Assembly (NCBI RefSeq): GCF_001905905.1
Contig: NZ_LIVT01000008.1
Location: 1 to 64,000, forward strand
DNA length: 64,000 nucleotides
Reading direction: 5' to 3'
Source: Streptomyces sp. CB02366
Lineage (GTDB): Bacteria > Actinomycetota > Actinomycetes > Streptomycetales > Streptomycetaceae
Under the pieces are notes generated by a model, which worked only from the letters and a program-made list of their open reading frames with translations, did no database searches and was not told the DNA's origin. The position numbers were made by a program, and so were the translations under genes. Positions 37,811 through 46,070 of this stretch are shown here, piece after piece; the stretch's first letter is position 1; each line of letters starts with the position of its first letter.

Positions 37811-38089
37811 AGCCGTCCCCACCCCGCCCCTCGCCCCGGCCCGCTCTCCGGCGCCCCCGCTCTCGTACGCCCTGTCCTCCCCTTCCTTTCTCTGCCTTCC
37901 TCCCGCCTCGCGGAGGCCGGGACTCCGCACTTCGGATGCCATTCGGGCATGGCCCACACCGGAACGGGCACCCCGAACGACCGGACCGGAGGCCGCATCG
38001 GACGTGACCAGCACCGCGGTTGACGGGAAAACGGGCACGAACGGGCCGAGGCAACCAGGGGAAGTGGCTGGTCGTAACCCCGGAACTGC

Positions 38090-38129
38090 TTGTACAAACG
38101 ACACACGAGTCCGAACGGACATGCGGACT
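38090..38129. promoter_or_regulatory. Palindrome cluster upstream of the DeoR gene
   Basis: ttgtacaa (38090-38097) and gtccgaacggac (38109-38120, extended by agtccg/cggact at 38108-38113 and 38124-38129) lie 40-80 bp before the DeoR start. They are candidates for DeoR autoregulation or for operators of the polyol locus. Confidence 0.35.
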
Positions 38130-38169
38130 CTGCCCGTAACGGGCCCAGCAGCGACCAGGGACGTGCACC

Positions 38170-38931
38170 GTGGACACCGAGGAACGCCGTCGGGGAATTC
38201 TGGACACCGCCCGGCGGGAGGGCTCGGTCGTCGTGAACGCCCTGGCGGACCTGTTCAAGGTGTCCAAGGAGACCGTCCGCCGCGATCTTCACGCCCTGGA
38301 GGACCACGGGCTCGTCCGCCGGACCCACGGCGGCGCCTACCCGGTGGAGTCGGCAGGCTTCGAGACCACGCTCGCGATCCGTACCACCCGCAACGTCCCC
38401 CAGAAGTCGCGGATCGCGGCCGCGGCCGCCGATCTGCTCGGTGACGCCGAGACGGTCTTCGTCGACGAGGGGTTCACCCCGCAACTCGTCGCCGAGGCGC
38501 TTCCCCGGGACCGGCCCCTGACCGTGATCACCGCTTCCCTGGCCGTGGCCACCTCCCTCGCCGGGGTCGAGAAGACGTCGGTGCTCCTGCTGGGCGGCCG
38601 GGTGCGCGGTTCGACGATGGCGACCGTGGACCACTGGGCCTCCCGGATGCTCGCGGACTTCGTCATCGACCTCGCGTACCTCGGGGCCAACGGCATCTCC
38701 CGCGAGTACGGCCTCACCACCCCGGATCCCGCGGTCGCCGAGGTGAAGGCGCAGGCGCTGCGCGGTTCGCGGCGGCGGATCTTCGCCGGGATCCACAGCA
38801 AGTTCGGGGCGGTGAGCTTCTGCCGGTTCGCCGGGGTGGCCGACTTCGAAGCGATCGTCACCGACTCCGGGCTCTCCTCGGCCGAAGCCCAGCGCTACTC
38901 CCTCCTCGGGCCGCAGGTCATCCGCGTCTGA
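38170..38931 (+). CDS. DeoR/GlpR family regulator of the polyol locus
   Basis: A 253-residue DeoR-type repressor. The N-terminal winged helix is VNALADLFKVSKETVRRDLH ALEDHGLVRRTHGGA, and the C-terminal DeoRC sensor domain follows with FVDEGFTPQLVAEALP, LLLGGRVRGSTMATVDHWA, LAYLGANGISREYGLTTPDP and the lysine of HSKFG. Such proteins sense phosphorylated sugars. It is upstream of, and in line with, the polyol transport and catabolism operon and probably controls it. The start is a GTG. Confidence 0.88.
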   Translation: MDTEERRRGILDTARREGSVVVNALADLFKVSKETVRRDLHALEDHGLVRRTHGGAYPVESAGFETTLAIRTTRNVPQKSRIAAAAADLLGDAETVFVDEGFTPQLVAEALPRDRPLTVITASLAVATSLAGVEKTSVLLLGGRVRGSTMATVDHWASRMLADFVIDLAYLGANGISREYGLTTPDPAVAEVKAQALRGSRRRIFAGIHSKFGAVSFCRFAGVADFEAIVTDSGLSSAEAQRYSLLGPQVIRV

Positions 38932-39065
38932 CCGGATCTCCCCCGGTGGGCCCCGCCGCCGGTGCGGCCGGCGCACCCCACCACCCGCACTCCCCCGCCG
39001 GGGCGTGGTTCGCCATGCCCGCGGCGGCCCGATCACCGAGCCGCTACGACTGATCAGGAGCCCCC

Positions 39066-40436
39066 ATGCCCCATCCAGGACGCCGTCGCCGGCCACGCCC
39101 CCGTGGCCGCGCCTGCGCCGCGGCCGCCGCGGCGCTGGCCCTGCTCGCCACCGGATGTGCCGGGGCGGGCGGGACCTCGTTCGGCGGCGGCGACGCGTTG
39201 AACGTACTCATGGTGAACAACCCGCAGATGGTCGAGCTGCAGAAGCTGACGGCGAAGCACTTCACCGGGGAAACCGGCATCGAGGTCCACTTCACGGTGC
39301 TCCCGGAGAACGACGTACGCGACAAGATCAGTCAGGACTTCTCCAACCAGGCCGGCCAGTACGACATCGCCACCATCAGCAACTTCGAGCTGCCGTTCTT
39401 CGCGAAGAACGGCTGGCTCAGCCCCCTCGACGCGTACGCGCGGGCCGATGCCGCCTTCGACCAGGAGGACATACTCCAGCCCCTCGAGGACTCGCTGACC
39501 GCGGAGGACGGCAAGCTCTACGCCCAGCCGTTCTACGGCGAGTCGTCCTTCCTGATGTACCGCAAGGACGTCTTCGAGGAGCACGGCCTCACCATGCCCG
39601 AGAAGCCGACGTGGAAGGAGGTGGCGGCACTCGCCGAGCGGGCGGACGGGGCGGAGCGCGGAATGAAGGGCATCTGCCTGCGCGGGCTGCCGGGCTGGGG
39701 CGAGGTCATCGCCCCGCTCACCACGGTCGTCAACACGATGGGCGGGACCTGGTTCACCGAGGACTGGGAACCGCGTCTGACCTCGCCGGAGTTCACGAGG
39801 GCGACGAAGTTCTACGTGGATCTCGTACGCGAGCACGGGGAGCTGGGCGCTCCGCAGTCCGGGTACGCCGAGTGCCTGAACAACATGACCCAGGGCAAGA
39901 CCGCCATGTGGTACGACGCCACGGCGGGCGCCGGGTCGCTGGAGGCCGAGGGCTCCCCGGTGAAGGGGAAGATCGGGTACGTGCCCGCCCCCGTCGAACG
40001 GACCAGGAGCTCGGGGTGGCTGTACACCTGGGCCTGGGGGGTGCAGAAGGCGTCCAGGAAGACCGACGACGCCTGGGAGTTCGTCTCCTGGGCGTCCGGC
40101 AAGGAGTACGAGGAACTGGTCGGGGCCACCAGCGGCTGGGCCGACGTCCCGGCCGGCAAACGGGCCTCCACCTATGCCAACCCCCGCTACCGCGCGGAGG
40201 CCGGGGCGTTCGCCGACGTCACCGAACGGGCCATTTCCGAGGCCGACCCGAAGAACCCGGGCACCCAGCCCCGCCCGACGGCGGGCATCCAGTTCGTCGG
40301 CGTACCGGAGTTCACCGATCTGGGCACCAAGGTGGCGCAGGAGATCAGCGCCGCCATCGCGGGCCGCCAGTCGGTGGACGCCGCGCTCGCCGCCTCCCAG
40401 AAGCTGGCCGAGAAGGTCGCGGAGGAGTACCGATGA
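39066..40436 (+). CDS. Polyol/sugar ABC transporter substrate-binding lipoprotein
   Basis: A 456-residue extracytoplasmic binding protein. An arginine-rich signal leads to the lipobox LLATGC with lipidated C31. The mature part is a family-1 solute-binding protein close to sorbitol/mannitol-type (SmoE-like) proteins: LNVLMVNNPQMVELQKL, YDIATISNFELPFFAKNGWL, YAQPFYGESSFLMYRKD, GWGEVIAPLTTVVNTMGG and WLYTWAWGVQKAS. Aggag lies 5 nt before the ATG. It is the first gene of a five-gene operon. Confidence 0.88.
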   Translation: MPHPGRRRRPRPRGRACAAAAAALALLATGCAGAGGTSFGGGDALNVLMVNNPQMVELQKLTAKHFTGETGIEVHFTVLPENDVRDKISQDFSNQAGQYDIATISNFELPFFAKNGWLSPLDAYARADAAFDQEDILQPLEDSLTAEDGKLYAQPFYGESSFLMYRKDVFEEHGLTMPEKPTWKEVAALAERADGAERGMKGICLRGLPGWGEVIAPLTTVVNTMGGTWFTEDWEPRLTSPEFTRATKFYVDLVREHGELGAPQSGYAECLNNMTQGKTAMWYDATAGAGSLEAEGSPVKGKIGYVPAPVERTRSSGWLYTWAWGVQKASRKTDDAWEFVSWASGKEYEELVGATSGWADVPAGKRASTYANPRYRAEAGAFADVTERAISEADPKNPGTQPRPTAGIQFVGVPEFTDLGTKVAQEISAAIAGRQSVDAALAASQKLAEKVAEEYR

Positions 40437-41395
40437 CCGCCACCGCGACGAGAAGGGCCGCCACGCCTCCCGAGGTTCCGGCGAAGGGGCCGGCCGGCGC
40501 CCGGCGGCGCGCGTGGGCGACCCGGGCGCCCCTGCTGCCCGCGCTCGTCTTCCTCATCGCCGTGACCCAGCTGCCGTTCGTGGCGACACTGGTGATCTCG
40601 CTCTTCGACTGGAACTCCCTCAAACCGGAGAAACGCCACTTCACCGGGTTCTCCAACTACGCGTCGGTCTTCACCGACGAGGCGCTGCGCGAGTCGGTCG
40701 TGACGACCATCGTCCTCACCGCGTCCGTCGTCGTCGTCAGCGTCGTGCTGGGGCTCGCCCTCGCCCTGCTGCTCGACCGCGCTTTCTTCGGCCGGGGGTT
40801 CGTGCGCACTCTGCTGATCACCCCGTTCCTGCTGGTGCCGGTCTCGGCCGCGCTGCTGTGGAAGCACGCGCTCTACAACCCGGAGTACGGGCTGTTCAAC
40901 GGGGCGCTCACCTGGTTCGGCGAGCTGTTCGGCATCGAGTCCGTGGCGCAGCCGGAGTGGACGTCGGAGATGCCGCTGATCGCCGTCGAGGCGGCCCTGG
41001 TGTGGCAGTGGACGCCGTTCATGATGCTGATCCTGCTGGCCGGACTGCAGAGCCGGCCCGCCGAGATCATGGAGGCCGCGCGGCTGGACGGGGCCGGGCC
41101 CTGGCAGGTCTTCCGCCATCTGACCCTGCCGCATCTGCGCCGTTACCTCGAACTCGGCGTCCTGCTCGGGTCGGTGTACATCGTGCAGAACTTCGACGCG
41201 GTGTTCACCATCACCTCCGGCGGTCTCGGCACCGCCAACCTCCCGTACACCGTCTACGAGACCTTCTACCGGGCCCATGAGTACGGGCTGGCGTCCGCGG
41301 CGGGCGTGGTCGTGGTGATCGGCACGATCATCATCGCCACCTTCGCCCTGCGGGTGGTCTCCTCCCTCTTCCGTGAGGAGGCGAGCCGCGCATGA
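40433..41395 (+). CDS. ABC transporter permease (MalF/SmoF type)
   Basis: A 320-residue inner-membrane permease with six hydrophobic segments, starting inside the stop of the binding-protein gene (ATGA). The cytoplasmic EAA loop is MEAARLDGAGPWQVFRHLTL PHL, the docking site for the ATPase. No ATPase gene is in this operon, so the shared MsiK-type ATPase of Streptomyces is a likely energiser (inference). Confidence 0.9.
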   Translation: MTATATRRAATPPEVPAKGPAGARRRAWATRAPLLPALVFLIAVTQLPFVATLVISLFDWNSLKPEKRHFTGFSNYASVFTDEALRESVVTTIVLTASVVVVSVVLGLALALLLDRAFFGRGFVRTLLITPFLLVPVSAALLWKHALYNPEYGLFNGALTWFGELFGIESVAQPEWTSEMPLIAVEAALVWQWTPFMMLILLAGLQSRPAEIMEAARLDGAGPWQVFRHLTLPHLRRYLELGVLLGSVYIVQNFDAVFTITSGGLGTANLPYTVYETFYRAHEYGLASAAGVVVVIGTIIIATFALRVVSSLFREEASRA

Positions 41396-42264
41396 GCGCC
41401 TCGACCGCCACAACTCCGTCCGCCGACACCGTGACGCGCAGGGCCCGTCGCCGCTCCACCGCCCTGGGCGTGGCCGCCTGGGTCGTCGGGATCGGCTTCT
41501 GCCTGCCCGCCCTGTGGATGGTGCTGACCTCCTTCCACGCGGAGGCCGACGCGGCGACCAACCCGCCGTCGGTCGCCGCCGCCCTGACGCTGGACGGCTA
41601 CCGCGCCTTCTTCGGCGGCGGGGGCGGCCCGACGCCGTGGCCGCCGCTGGTCAACTCGCTGGCCGCCTCGTTCTTCTCGACCGTGCTGGTGCTGCTGCTC
41701 GCCCTGCCTGCCGCGTACGCGCTCTCCATCCGGCGGGTGCGCAAGTGGACGGACGTGATGTTCTTCTTCCTGTCCACCAAGATGCTCCCGGTGGTCGCCG
41801 GGCTGCTGCCGGTGTACCTGTTCGCGAAGAACACCGGGCTGCTGGACAACGTCTGGCTGCTGGTCCTGCTCTACACCTCGATGAACCTGCCGATCGCGGT
41901 GTGGATGATGCAGTCCTTCCTCGCGGACGTGCCCGTCTCCATCATCGAGGCGGCGCAGGTCGACGGAGCCCGGCTGCCGACCGTCCTGCGCCGGGTCGTC
42001 GCCCCGGTCGCCGGTCCCGGGATCGCGGCGACGGCCCTGATCTGCTTCATCTTCAGCTGGAACGAGCTGTTGTTCGCCCGGGTGCTGACCGGTGTGGTCG
42101 CCGGCACCGCGCCCGTCCACCTGACCACCTTCGTCACCAGTCAGGGCCTCTTCCTCGCCCAGCTGTGCGCGGCGTCCGTGGTCGTGTCCCTGCCGGTGCT
42201 CGTCGCCGGCTACGCCGCCCAGGACAAACTCGTCCAGGGCCTCTCGCTGGGAGCAGTCAAATGA
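41392..42264 (+). CDS. ABC transporter permease (MalG/SmoG type)
   Basis: A 290-residue second permease, overlapping the previous gene by 4 bp. It has six membrane segments and the EAA loop IIEAAQVDGARLPTVLRRVV APV. The N-terminus VLTSFHAEADAATNPPS and the FSWNELLFARVL segment are typical of the MalG class. Together with the upstream permease it forms the membrane channel of the polyol importer. Confidence 0.9.
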   Translation: MSASTATTPSADTVTRRARRRSTALGVAAWVVGIGFCLPALWMVLTSFHAEADAATNPPSVAAALTLDGYRAFFGGGGGPTPWPPLVNSLAASFFSTVLVLLLALPAAYALSIRRVRKWTDVMFFFLSTKMLPVVAGLLPVYLFAKNTGLLDNVWLLVLLYTSMNLPIAVWMMQSFLADVPVSIIEAAQVDGARLPTVLRRVVAPVAGPGIAATALICFIFSWNELLFARVLTGVVAGTAPVHLTTFVTSQGLFLAQLCAASVVVSLPVLVAGYAAQDKLVQGLSLGAVK

Positions 42265-43250
42265 GGGCAGCCATCGTCGAAGCGGTCGGCAAGGTCTCCG
42301 TGACCACCGTCCCGGACCCCGCGCCAGGCCCGCGCGACGTGGTCGTCAAGGTCGCCTCGTGCGGACTGTGCGGGACCGATCTCCACATCCTCCAGGGGGA
42401 GTTCGCCCCGACCCTGCCGATCGTGCCGGGGCACGAGTTCGCCGGGGAGATCGTCGGCACCGGCGCGGACGTCACCGAGTTGTCCGTCGGCGACAAGGTG
42501 GCCGTGGACCCCTCGCTGCACTGCCACGAGTGCCGCTACTGCCGGGCGGGGCGCGGCAACCTGTGCGACGCCTGGGCGGCGATCGGCGTCACCGTGCCCG
42601 GGGGCGCGGCCGAGTTCGCGGTGGCGCCCGCCGCCAACTGCGTACGTCTGCCGGAGCACATCGACGTACGGGACGCGGCCCTGATCGAGCCGCTGTCCTG
42701 CGCGGTGCGGGGGTACGACGTCCTCCACGGCAACCTCGGGGCCGAGGTGCTGATCTACGGGTCCGGAACCATGGGCCTGATGATGCTGGAGCTGGCCAAG
42801 CGGACCGGCGCCGCGTCCGTGGACATCCTGGACGTCAACCCCCGGCGGCTGGCGACCGCGACGACCCTGGGCTGTACGGGCGCGGCCGCCCGCGCCGAGG
42901 AGCTGGACCGCCCGGGCGGCTGGGACGTGGTCATCGACGCCACGGGCAACGCCGCCGCGATCCAGGACGGGCTGGGGCGGGTCGCCAAGGGCGGTACGTT
43001 CCTCCAGTTCGGGGTCGCGGACTACGCGACGAGGGCGGTGATCGAGCCGTACAGGATCTACAACCAGGAGATCACCATCACCGGGTCGATGGCGGTCCTG
43101 CACAGTTACGAACGGGCCGCCGCGCTCTTCGCGAGCGGGGTGCTGGACGCGTCGGTGTTCATCAGCGACCGGCTGCCGCTGGAGCAGTATCCGCAGGCGA
43201 TCGAGCGCTTCCGGGCGGGGATCGGCCGCAAGATCGTGGTGGAGCCGTGA
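42261..43250 (+). CDS. Zinc-dependent polyol/alcohol dehydrogenase
   Basis: A 329-residue medium-chain dehydrogenase overlapping the permease stop by 4 bp. Catalytic zinc ligands are C37 (ASCGLCGTD), H58 and E59 (PGHEFAGE); the structural zinc site is C88, C91, C94 and C102. The nucleotide-binding loop is IYGSGTMGLMMLELAKR, and an acidic residue after it (DILDVNPRR) favours NAD over NADP. In this operon it probably oxidises an imported hexitol or pentitol to a ketose. Confidence 0.9.
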   Translation: MRAAIVEAVGKVSVTTVPDPAPGPRDVVVKVASCGLCGTDLHILQGEFAPTLPIVPGHEFAGEIVGTGADVTELSVGDKVAVDPSLHCHECRYCRAGRGNLCDAWAAIGVTVPGGAAEFAVAPAANCVRLPEHIDVRDAALIEPLSCAVRGYDVLHGNLGAEVLIYGSGTMGLMMLELAKRTGAASVDILDVNPRRLATATTLGCTGAAARAEELDRPGGWDVVIDATGNAAAIQDGLGRVAKGGTFLQFGVADYATRAVIEPYRIYNQEITITGSMAVLHSYERAAALFASGVLDASVFISDRLPLEQYPQAIERFRAGIGRKIVVEP

Positions 43251-44182
43251 CGGACGCGCCGGTCCCCCGGTCCCAAGGGGGGCGTTCCGTCCTCGTGGTG
43301 GGCGAGGCGCTGGTGGACCTGGTCCCGGCCGAGGGCGAGGCGGGCGTCCGCGTGGCCCAGCCGGGCGGCGCGCCGGCGAACGTCGCGGTGGGGCTGGCCC
43401 GGCTGGGCGGGCGGCCGTCCTTCGTGGGCGGCCTCGGCGACGACGCCTTCGGGGACACCGTCGGGCGGTGGCTGACCGGTGCGGGCGTCGACCTGTCGCT
43501 GAGTACCCGCCCGGCGCTGCCCACGGCGCTCGCGGTGGCCGATCCGGGCGCCCGCGGGAACACGTACCGCTTCCACCTCGGGGACACGGCGACCTTCGCG
43601 CTGCCCGACCGGACGGCGGAAGCGGGGCGCTTCGGCGCGGTGTACGTGGGCGGGCTGGCCGCGGTCGTGGAGCCGGCGGCGGCGGTGGTGGCCGCCGTCG
43701 CGCGGGAGGCCGCCCGGTCGGGGCTGCTGGCGGTGGATCCCAATGTGCGCGATGACCGCACCCTGGATCCCGTGCGGTGCCGGGAGCGGCTGCGTGAGCT
43801 GTGCGCTCTCGCGCGGATCGTGAAGGCGAGCGACGAGGACCTGGTGCGGCTGTGGCCGGACGCGAGTCCCGAGGCGAGCTGCCGGGAGCTGGCGGAGCGG
43901 GGGCGGCTGGTGGTGATGACGCGGGGCGCGCGGGGCGCCACGGCCTATGTCCACGGCGCCCCGGCGGTCTCCGTGCCCGCTCGGCCGGTGCGGGTGGTGA
44001 ACACCATCGGCGCGGGCGACGCGTTCATGGCGGGGATGCTGGCCTGGCTGGGCGCGGAGGCCGACTGGTGTACGGAGCTGACCGCCGAGCGTGCGGAGGC
44101 GATGCTGGAGTACGCGTCGGGGGCGGCGGCGTCGGTCTGCGCCCAGGCGGGAACGGAGCCCTCGGCCCCGCTCGGGGTGTGA
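43247..44182 (+). CDS. PfkB-family sugar kinase (fructokinase-like)
   Basis: A 311-residue ribokinase/PfkB-fold kinase whose GTG overlaps the dehydrogenase stop. Motifs: VVGEALVDLVP, PGGAPANVAVGLARLGG (signature 1), LLAVDPNVRDDRTLD, VVMTRGARGATAYVHG and NTIGAGDAFMAGMLAWLG (signature 2 with the catalytic Asp). It should phosphorylate the ketose made by the dehydrogenase. It is the last gene of the operon, followed by a strong terminator. Confidence 0.9.
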   Translation: MTDAPVPRSQGGRSVLVVGEALVDLVPAEGEAGVRVAQPGGAPANVAVGLARLGGRPSFVGGLGDDAFGDTVGRWLTGAGVDLSLSTRPALPTALAVADPGARGNTYRFHLGDTATFALPDRTAEAGRFGAVYVGGLAAVVEPAAAVVAAVAREAARSGLLAVDPNVRDDRTLDPVRCRERLRELCALARIVKASDEDLVRLWPDASPEASCRELAERGRLVVMTRGARGATAYVHGAPAVSVPARPVRVVNTIGAGDAFMAGMLAWLGAEADWCTELTAERAEAMLEYASGAAASVCAQAGTEPSAPLGV

Positions 44183-44254
44183 ACCCGCCGTCCACCGGGC
44201 ATCAGGAGGAGGACCCGAGTTCCGCACGGCCCTCCCCCGGCCCACGGAGACGAC

Positions 44255-44298
44255 CGCCGCGGCCCCCGCAAGCAGGGATGCTTGCGGGGGCCGCGGCG
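44255..44298. terminator. Bidirectional terminator, 20-bp perfect stem
   Basis: Arms 44255-44274 and 44279-44298 pair perfectly around ggga. It separates the end of the polyol operon from the convergent bL37 gene and serves both. Confidence 0.85.
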
Positions 44299-44303
44299 TC
44301 TTC

Positions 44304-44381
44304 TCAGCTCTGCGGCCGCTTGCCGTGGTTCGCGGCGTTCTTGCGGCGGGCCTTCTTCTTACGACGTCGCTTCGAGGACAT
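44304..44381 (-). CDS. Ribosomal protein bL37 (25 residues)
   Basis: A micro-gene too short for usual ORF cut-offs. The product starts MSSKRRRKKKARRKNAANHG and ends KRPQS: 25 residues, extremely basic, with the ANHGKRP ending that I associate with the actinobacterial large-subunit protein bL37. A perfect ribosome site (aaggaggg) lies 4 nt before the ATG, and a 20-bp terminator follows 5 bp after the stop. It is expected to be strongly expressed. Confidence 0.85.
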   Translation of the reverse strand: MSSKRRRKKKARRKNAANHGKRPQS

Positions 44382-44605
44382 CGAACCCTCCTTTTCTGCT
44401 CGGTGCTCCGTTGCGGACGGTCCAGCGGGCGGCGGCGCCCGTGATCACCTGCCCGCCTACCCACCCACACCGTGGCAAACCGCCGCGGCCGGTGCAACCG
44501 GCGGCCCGGCGGCGGGCGGGAGTGGACTGATGTGCGGGAGAGCGTCGAGCGGGCGGCGCGCGGAATCCGTCGGCCCGTCGGCACCGGGCGGGCCGCGCCC
44601 GCCGT

Positions 44606-44992
44606 TCAGGGCCGGTAGCGCAGGGGGTGGTCGGCCGGCACCTCGACGACGGCGATCCGCACCCCGTCGGGGTCCTCGATCCACATCTCGACCAGTCCCC
44701 AGGGTTCGCGGCGCGGCGGGCGCAGAACGGTCACGCCGTTCGCCCGCAGTTCCTCGTGAGCGGCCTCGGCGTCCTCGACCTGGAGCCAGATCCGCACGGC
44801 GGGCGAGGGGCGGGCCTCGCTCCTGCCGGAGAGTTCCAGGAACCCGCCGCCGAGGAAGTAGACCGTGCCGCGCTCCGGTCCGGTACCGAACTCGCGGTAC
44901 ACGGCGAGGCCCAGGGCCTCGCCGTAGAAGGCGCGCGAACGCTCGGGGTCGGTGGGCCGGAGCAGGATCCTGCTGCTCAGTACGTGCACCAT
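44606..44992 (-). CDS. VOC family (glyoxalase/bleomycin-resistance fold) protein
   Basis: A 128-residue single vicinal-oxygen-chelate protein: SSRILLRPTDPERSRAFYGE, LGLAVYREFG, VYFLGGGFLELSGRSE, IWLQVEDAEAAHEELRANGV and MWIEDPDGVRIAVVEVPADH. The metal-site Glu near the C-terminus is present. It could be a metalloenzyme or a drug-binding protein; the substrate is unknown. It appears monocistronic. Confidence 0.87.
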   Translation of the reverse strand: MVHVLSSRILLRPTDPERSRAFYGEALGLAVYREFGTGPERGTVYFLGGGFLELSGRSEARPSPAVRIWLQVEDAEAAHEELRANGVTVLRPPRREPWGLVEMWIEDPDGVRIAVVEVPADHPLRYRP

Positions 44993-45034
44993 GGCCCCGA
45001 GCGTACGCCTCGCGCCGCGGATGTGCCGGAAGTC

Positions 45035-45472
45035 TCAGCCGGTCAGGTCGTCGACGAAGTCCTCGGAGCACCGGTCCTCGGCAGCCCGGCTGTCGGCCTG
45101 CTCCACGCAGTCCTGGAAGTCCTGGAACTTCTGGGAGTCGAACACGGAGACGGCCAGGACGAGGACGATCGCGGAGCCGATCAGGCCGAGCGCGCCGAAC
45201 GCTGCGCCGACTATCGCCATCGCACGGCGCGGGGCGCGGCCCTGCCGGGTGCGGAGTGCGGCGACGACACCGAAGACGACCGCCAGCAGGCCGAGCAGCA
45301 GGCCGCCCACGATGGTCCAGAAGAACAGGCAGGCGACGAGGCCGAGGACGAGGGCGGCGACCGCGAACCCGTTCGTCCGGGCGGGCGCCGGGCCCCCGTA
45401 GGGGTCGTGGCCGCCTGCGGACTGTCCCGGGTGCGACGGGTACGAGGCGTCCGGATACGAGGGAAGGGACAT
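45035..45472 (-). CDS. DUF4190 membrane protein
   Basis: A 145-residue protein. A disordered, Pro/Gly/Tyr-rich cytoplasmic N-terminus (SYPSHPGQSAGGHDPYGG) precedes a DUF4190-type double hairpin: NGFAVAALVLGLVACLFFW, VGGLLLGLLAVVFGVVAAL, and a third hydrophobic helix near 90-112. The C-terminus is acidic with two cysteines (DCVEQADSRAAEDRCSEDF). Function is unknown. The start has aggag upstream at 10 nt. Confidence 0.8.
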   Translation of the reverse strand: MSLPSYPDASYPSHPGQSAGGHDPYGGPAPARTNGFAVAALVLGLVACLFFWTIVGGLLLGLLAVVFGVVAALRTRQGRAPRRAMAIVGAAFGALGLIGSAIVLVLAVSVFDSQKFQDFQDCVEQADSRAAEDRCSEDFVDDLTG

Positions 45473-45610
45473 CGGCGCGGTGCTCCTGTTCTTCTGGCTT
45501 CCCGTCTCCCTGCCCCGTGGCCCGGCCGCCAACCGCCGTTCCGGTCACACTCCGGCAACCGAGCGCCTCGGCCGGGGCCGCTCGGCGGGGCGGGACGGTC
45601 GAGGGGAGGA

Positions 45611-45643
45611 CGGCGGCCCCGCACACGGCGTGCGGGGCCGCCG
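45611..45643 (-). terminator. Terminator of the mbtH-type gene
   Basis: 14-bp perfect arms (45611-45624, 45630-45643) with a 5-nt loop, 79 bp downstream of the MbtH stop on the minus strand. Confidence 0.65.
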
Positions 45644-45721
45644 GGGACCGGGTGCGGGGAAGCCGCCCCGGGGCGCGCCCATGGCGCCGCGCGGGCGGCC
45701 GGGCCCGACAGCTTCGGGGGG

Positions 45722-45940
45722 TCAGGCCGGGTCGGTCGCCATGCTCTCGATCAGGCTCTTGGGGCGCAGGTCGGTCCAGTTGCGCTCGACGTACTCCAGG
45801 CACGCCCGGCGGGTGTCCTCCGGGTGCGCCACGGTCCATCCGGCGGGCACCTCGGCGAAGGCCGGCCACAGGGAGTGCTGCCCCTCGTCGTTGACGAGCA
45901 CCAGGTAGACGCCGTCCTCGTCCTCGAACGGATTGGTCAC
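45722..45940 (-). CDS. MbtH family protein
   Basis: A 72-residue NRPS accessory protein: MTNPFEDEDGVYLVLVNDEG, QHSLWPAFAEVPAGWTV, CLEYVERNWTDLRPKSL; the three family tryptophans and the SLWP and DLRP motifs are intact. It should bind and activate adenylation domains. The GTG at 45940 is chosen because ggagg lies 5 nt upstream and homologues start there; a TTG eight codons earlier sits on a palindrome (tgttcgaaca, 45954-45963). No NRPS gene lies in the window. The neighbouring siderophore-interacting protein hints at an iron-related role. Confidence 0.9.
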   Translation of the reverse strand: MTNPFEDEDGVYLVLVNDEGQHSLWPAFAEVPAGWTVAHPEDTRRACLEYVERNWTDLRPKSLIESMATDPA

Positions 45941-46070
45941 CGCATCCTCCAGCTGTTCGAACAATGATTACTTCATGTGATCGCCTCGCGACCCTACCCG
46001 TCGACTCCGCGGCCGACTCATCGAGCGCCGCGGAGCGCCGGGGCGTCCGCCACCCCGTGGGTGTCCCGTC

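Noticed and set aside
36673..39096. Long minus-strand frame opposite the Rieske and DeoR genes
   Set aside because: Shadow frame; both plus-strand genes have intact family motifs and ribosome sites.
45941..45964. TTG start eight codons upstream for the MbtH gene
   Set aside because: No ribosome site before it, whereas ggagg stands 5 nt before the GTG at 45940 and homologues begin there.
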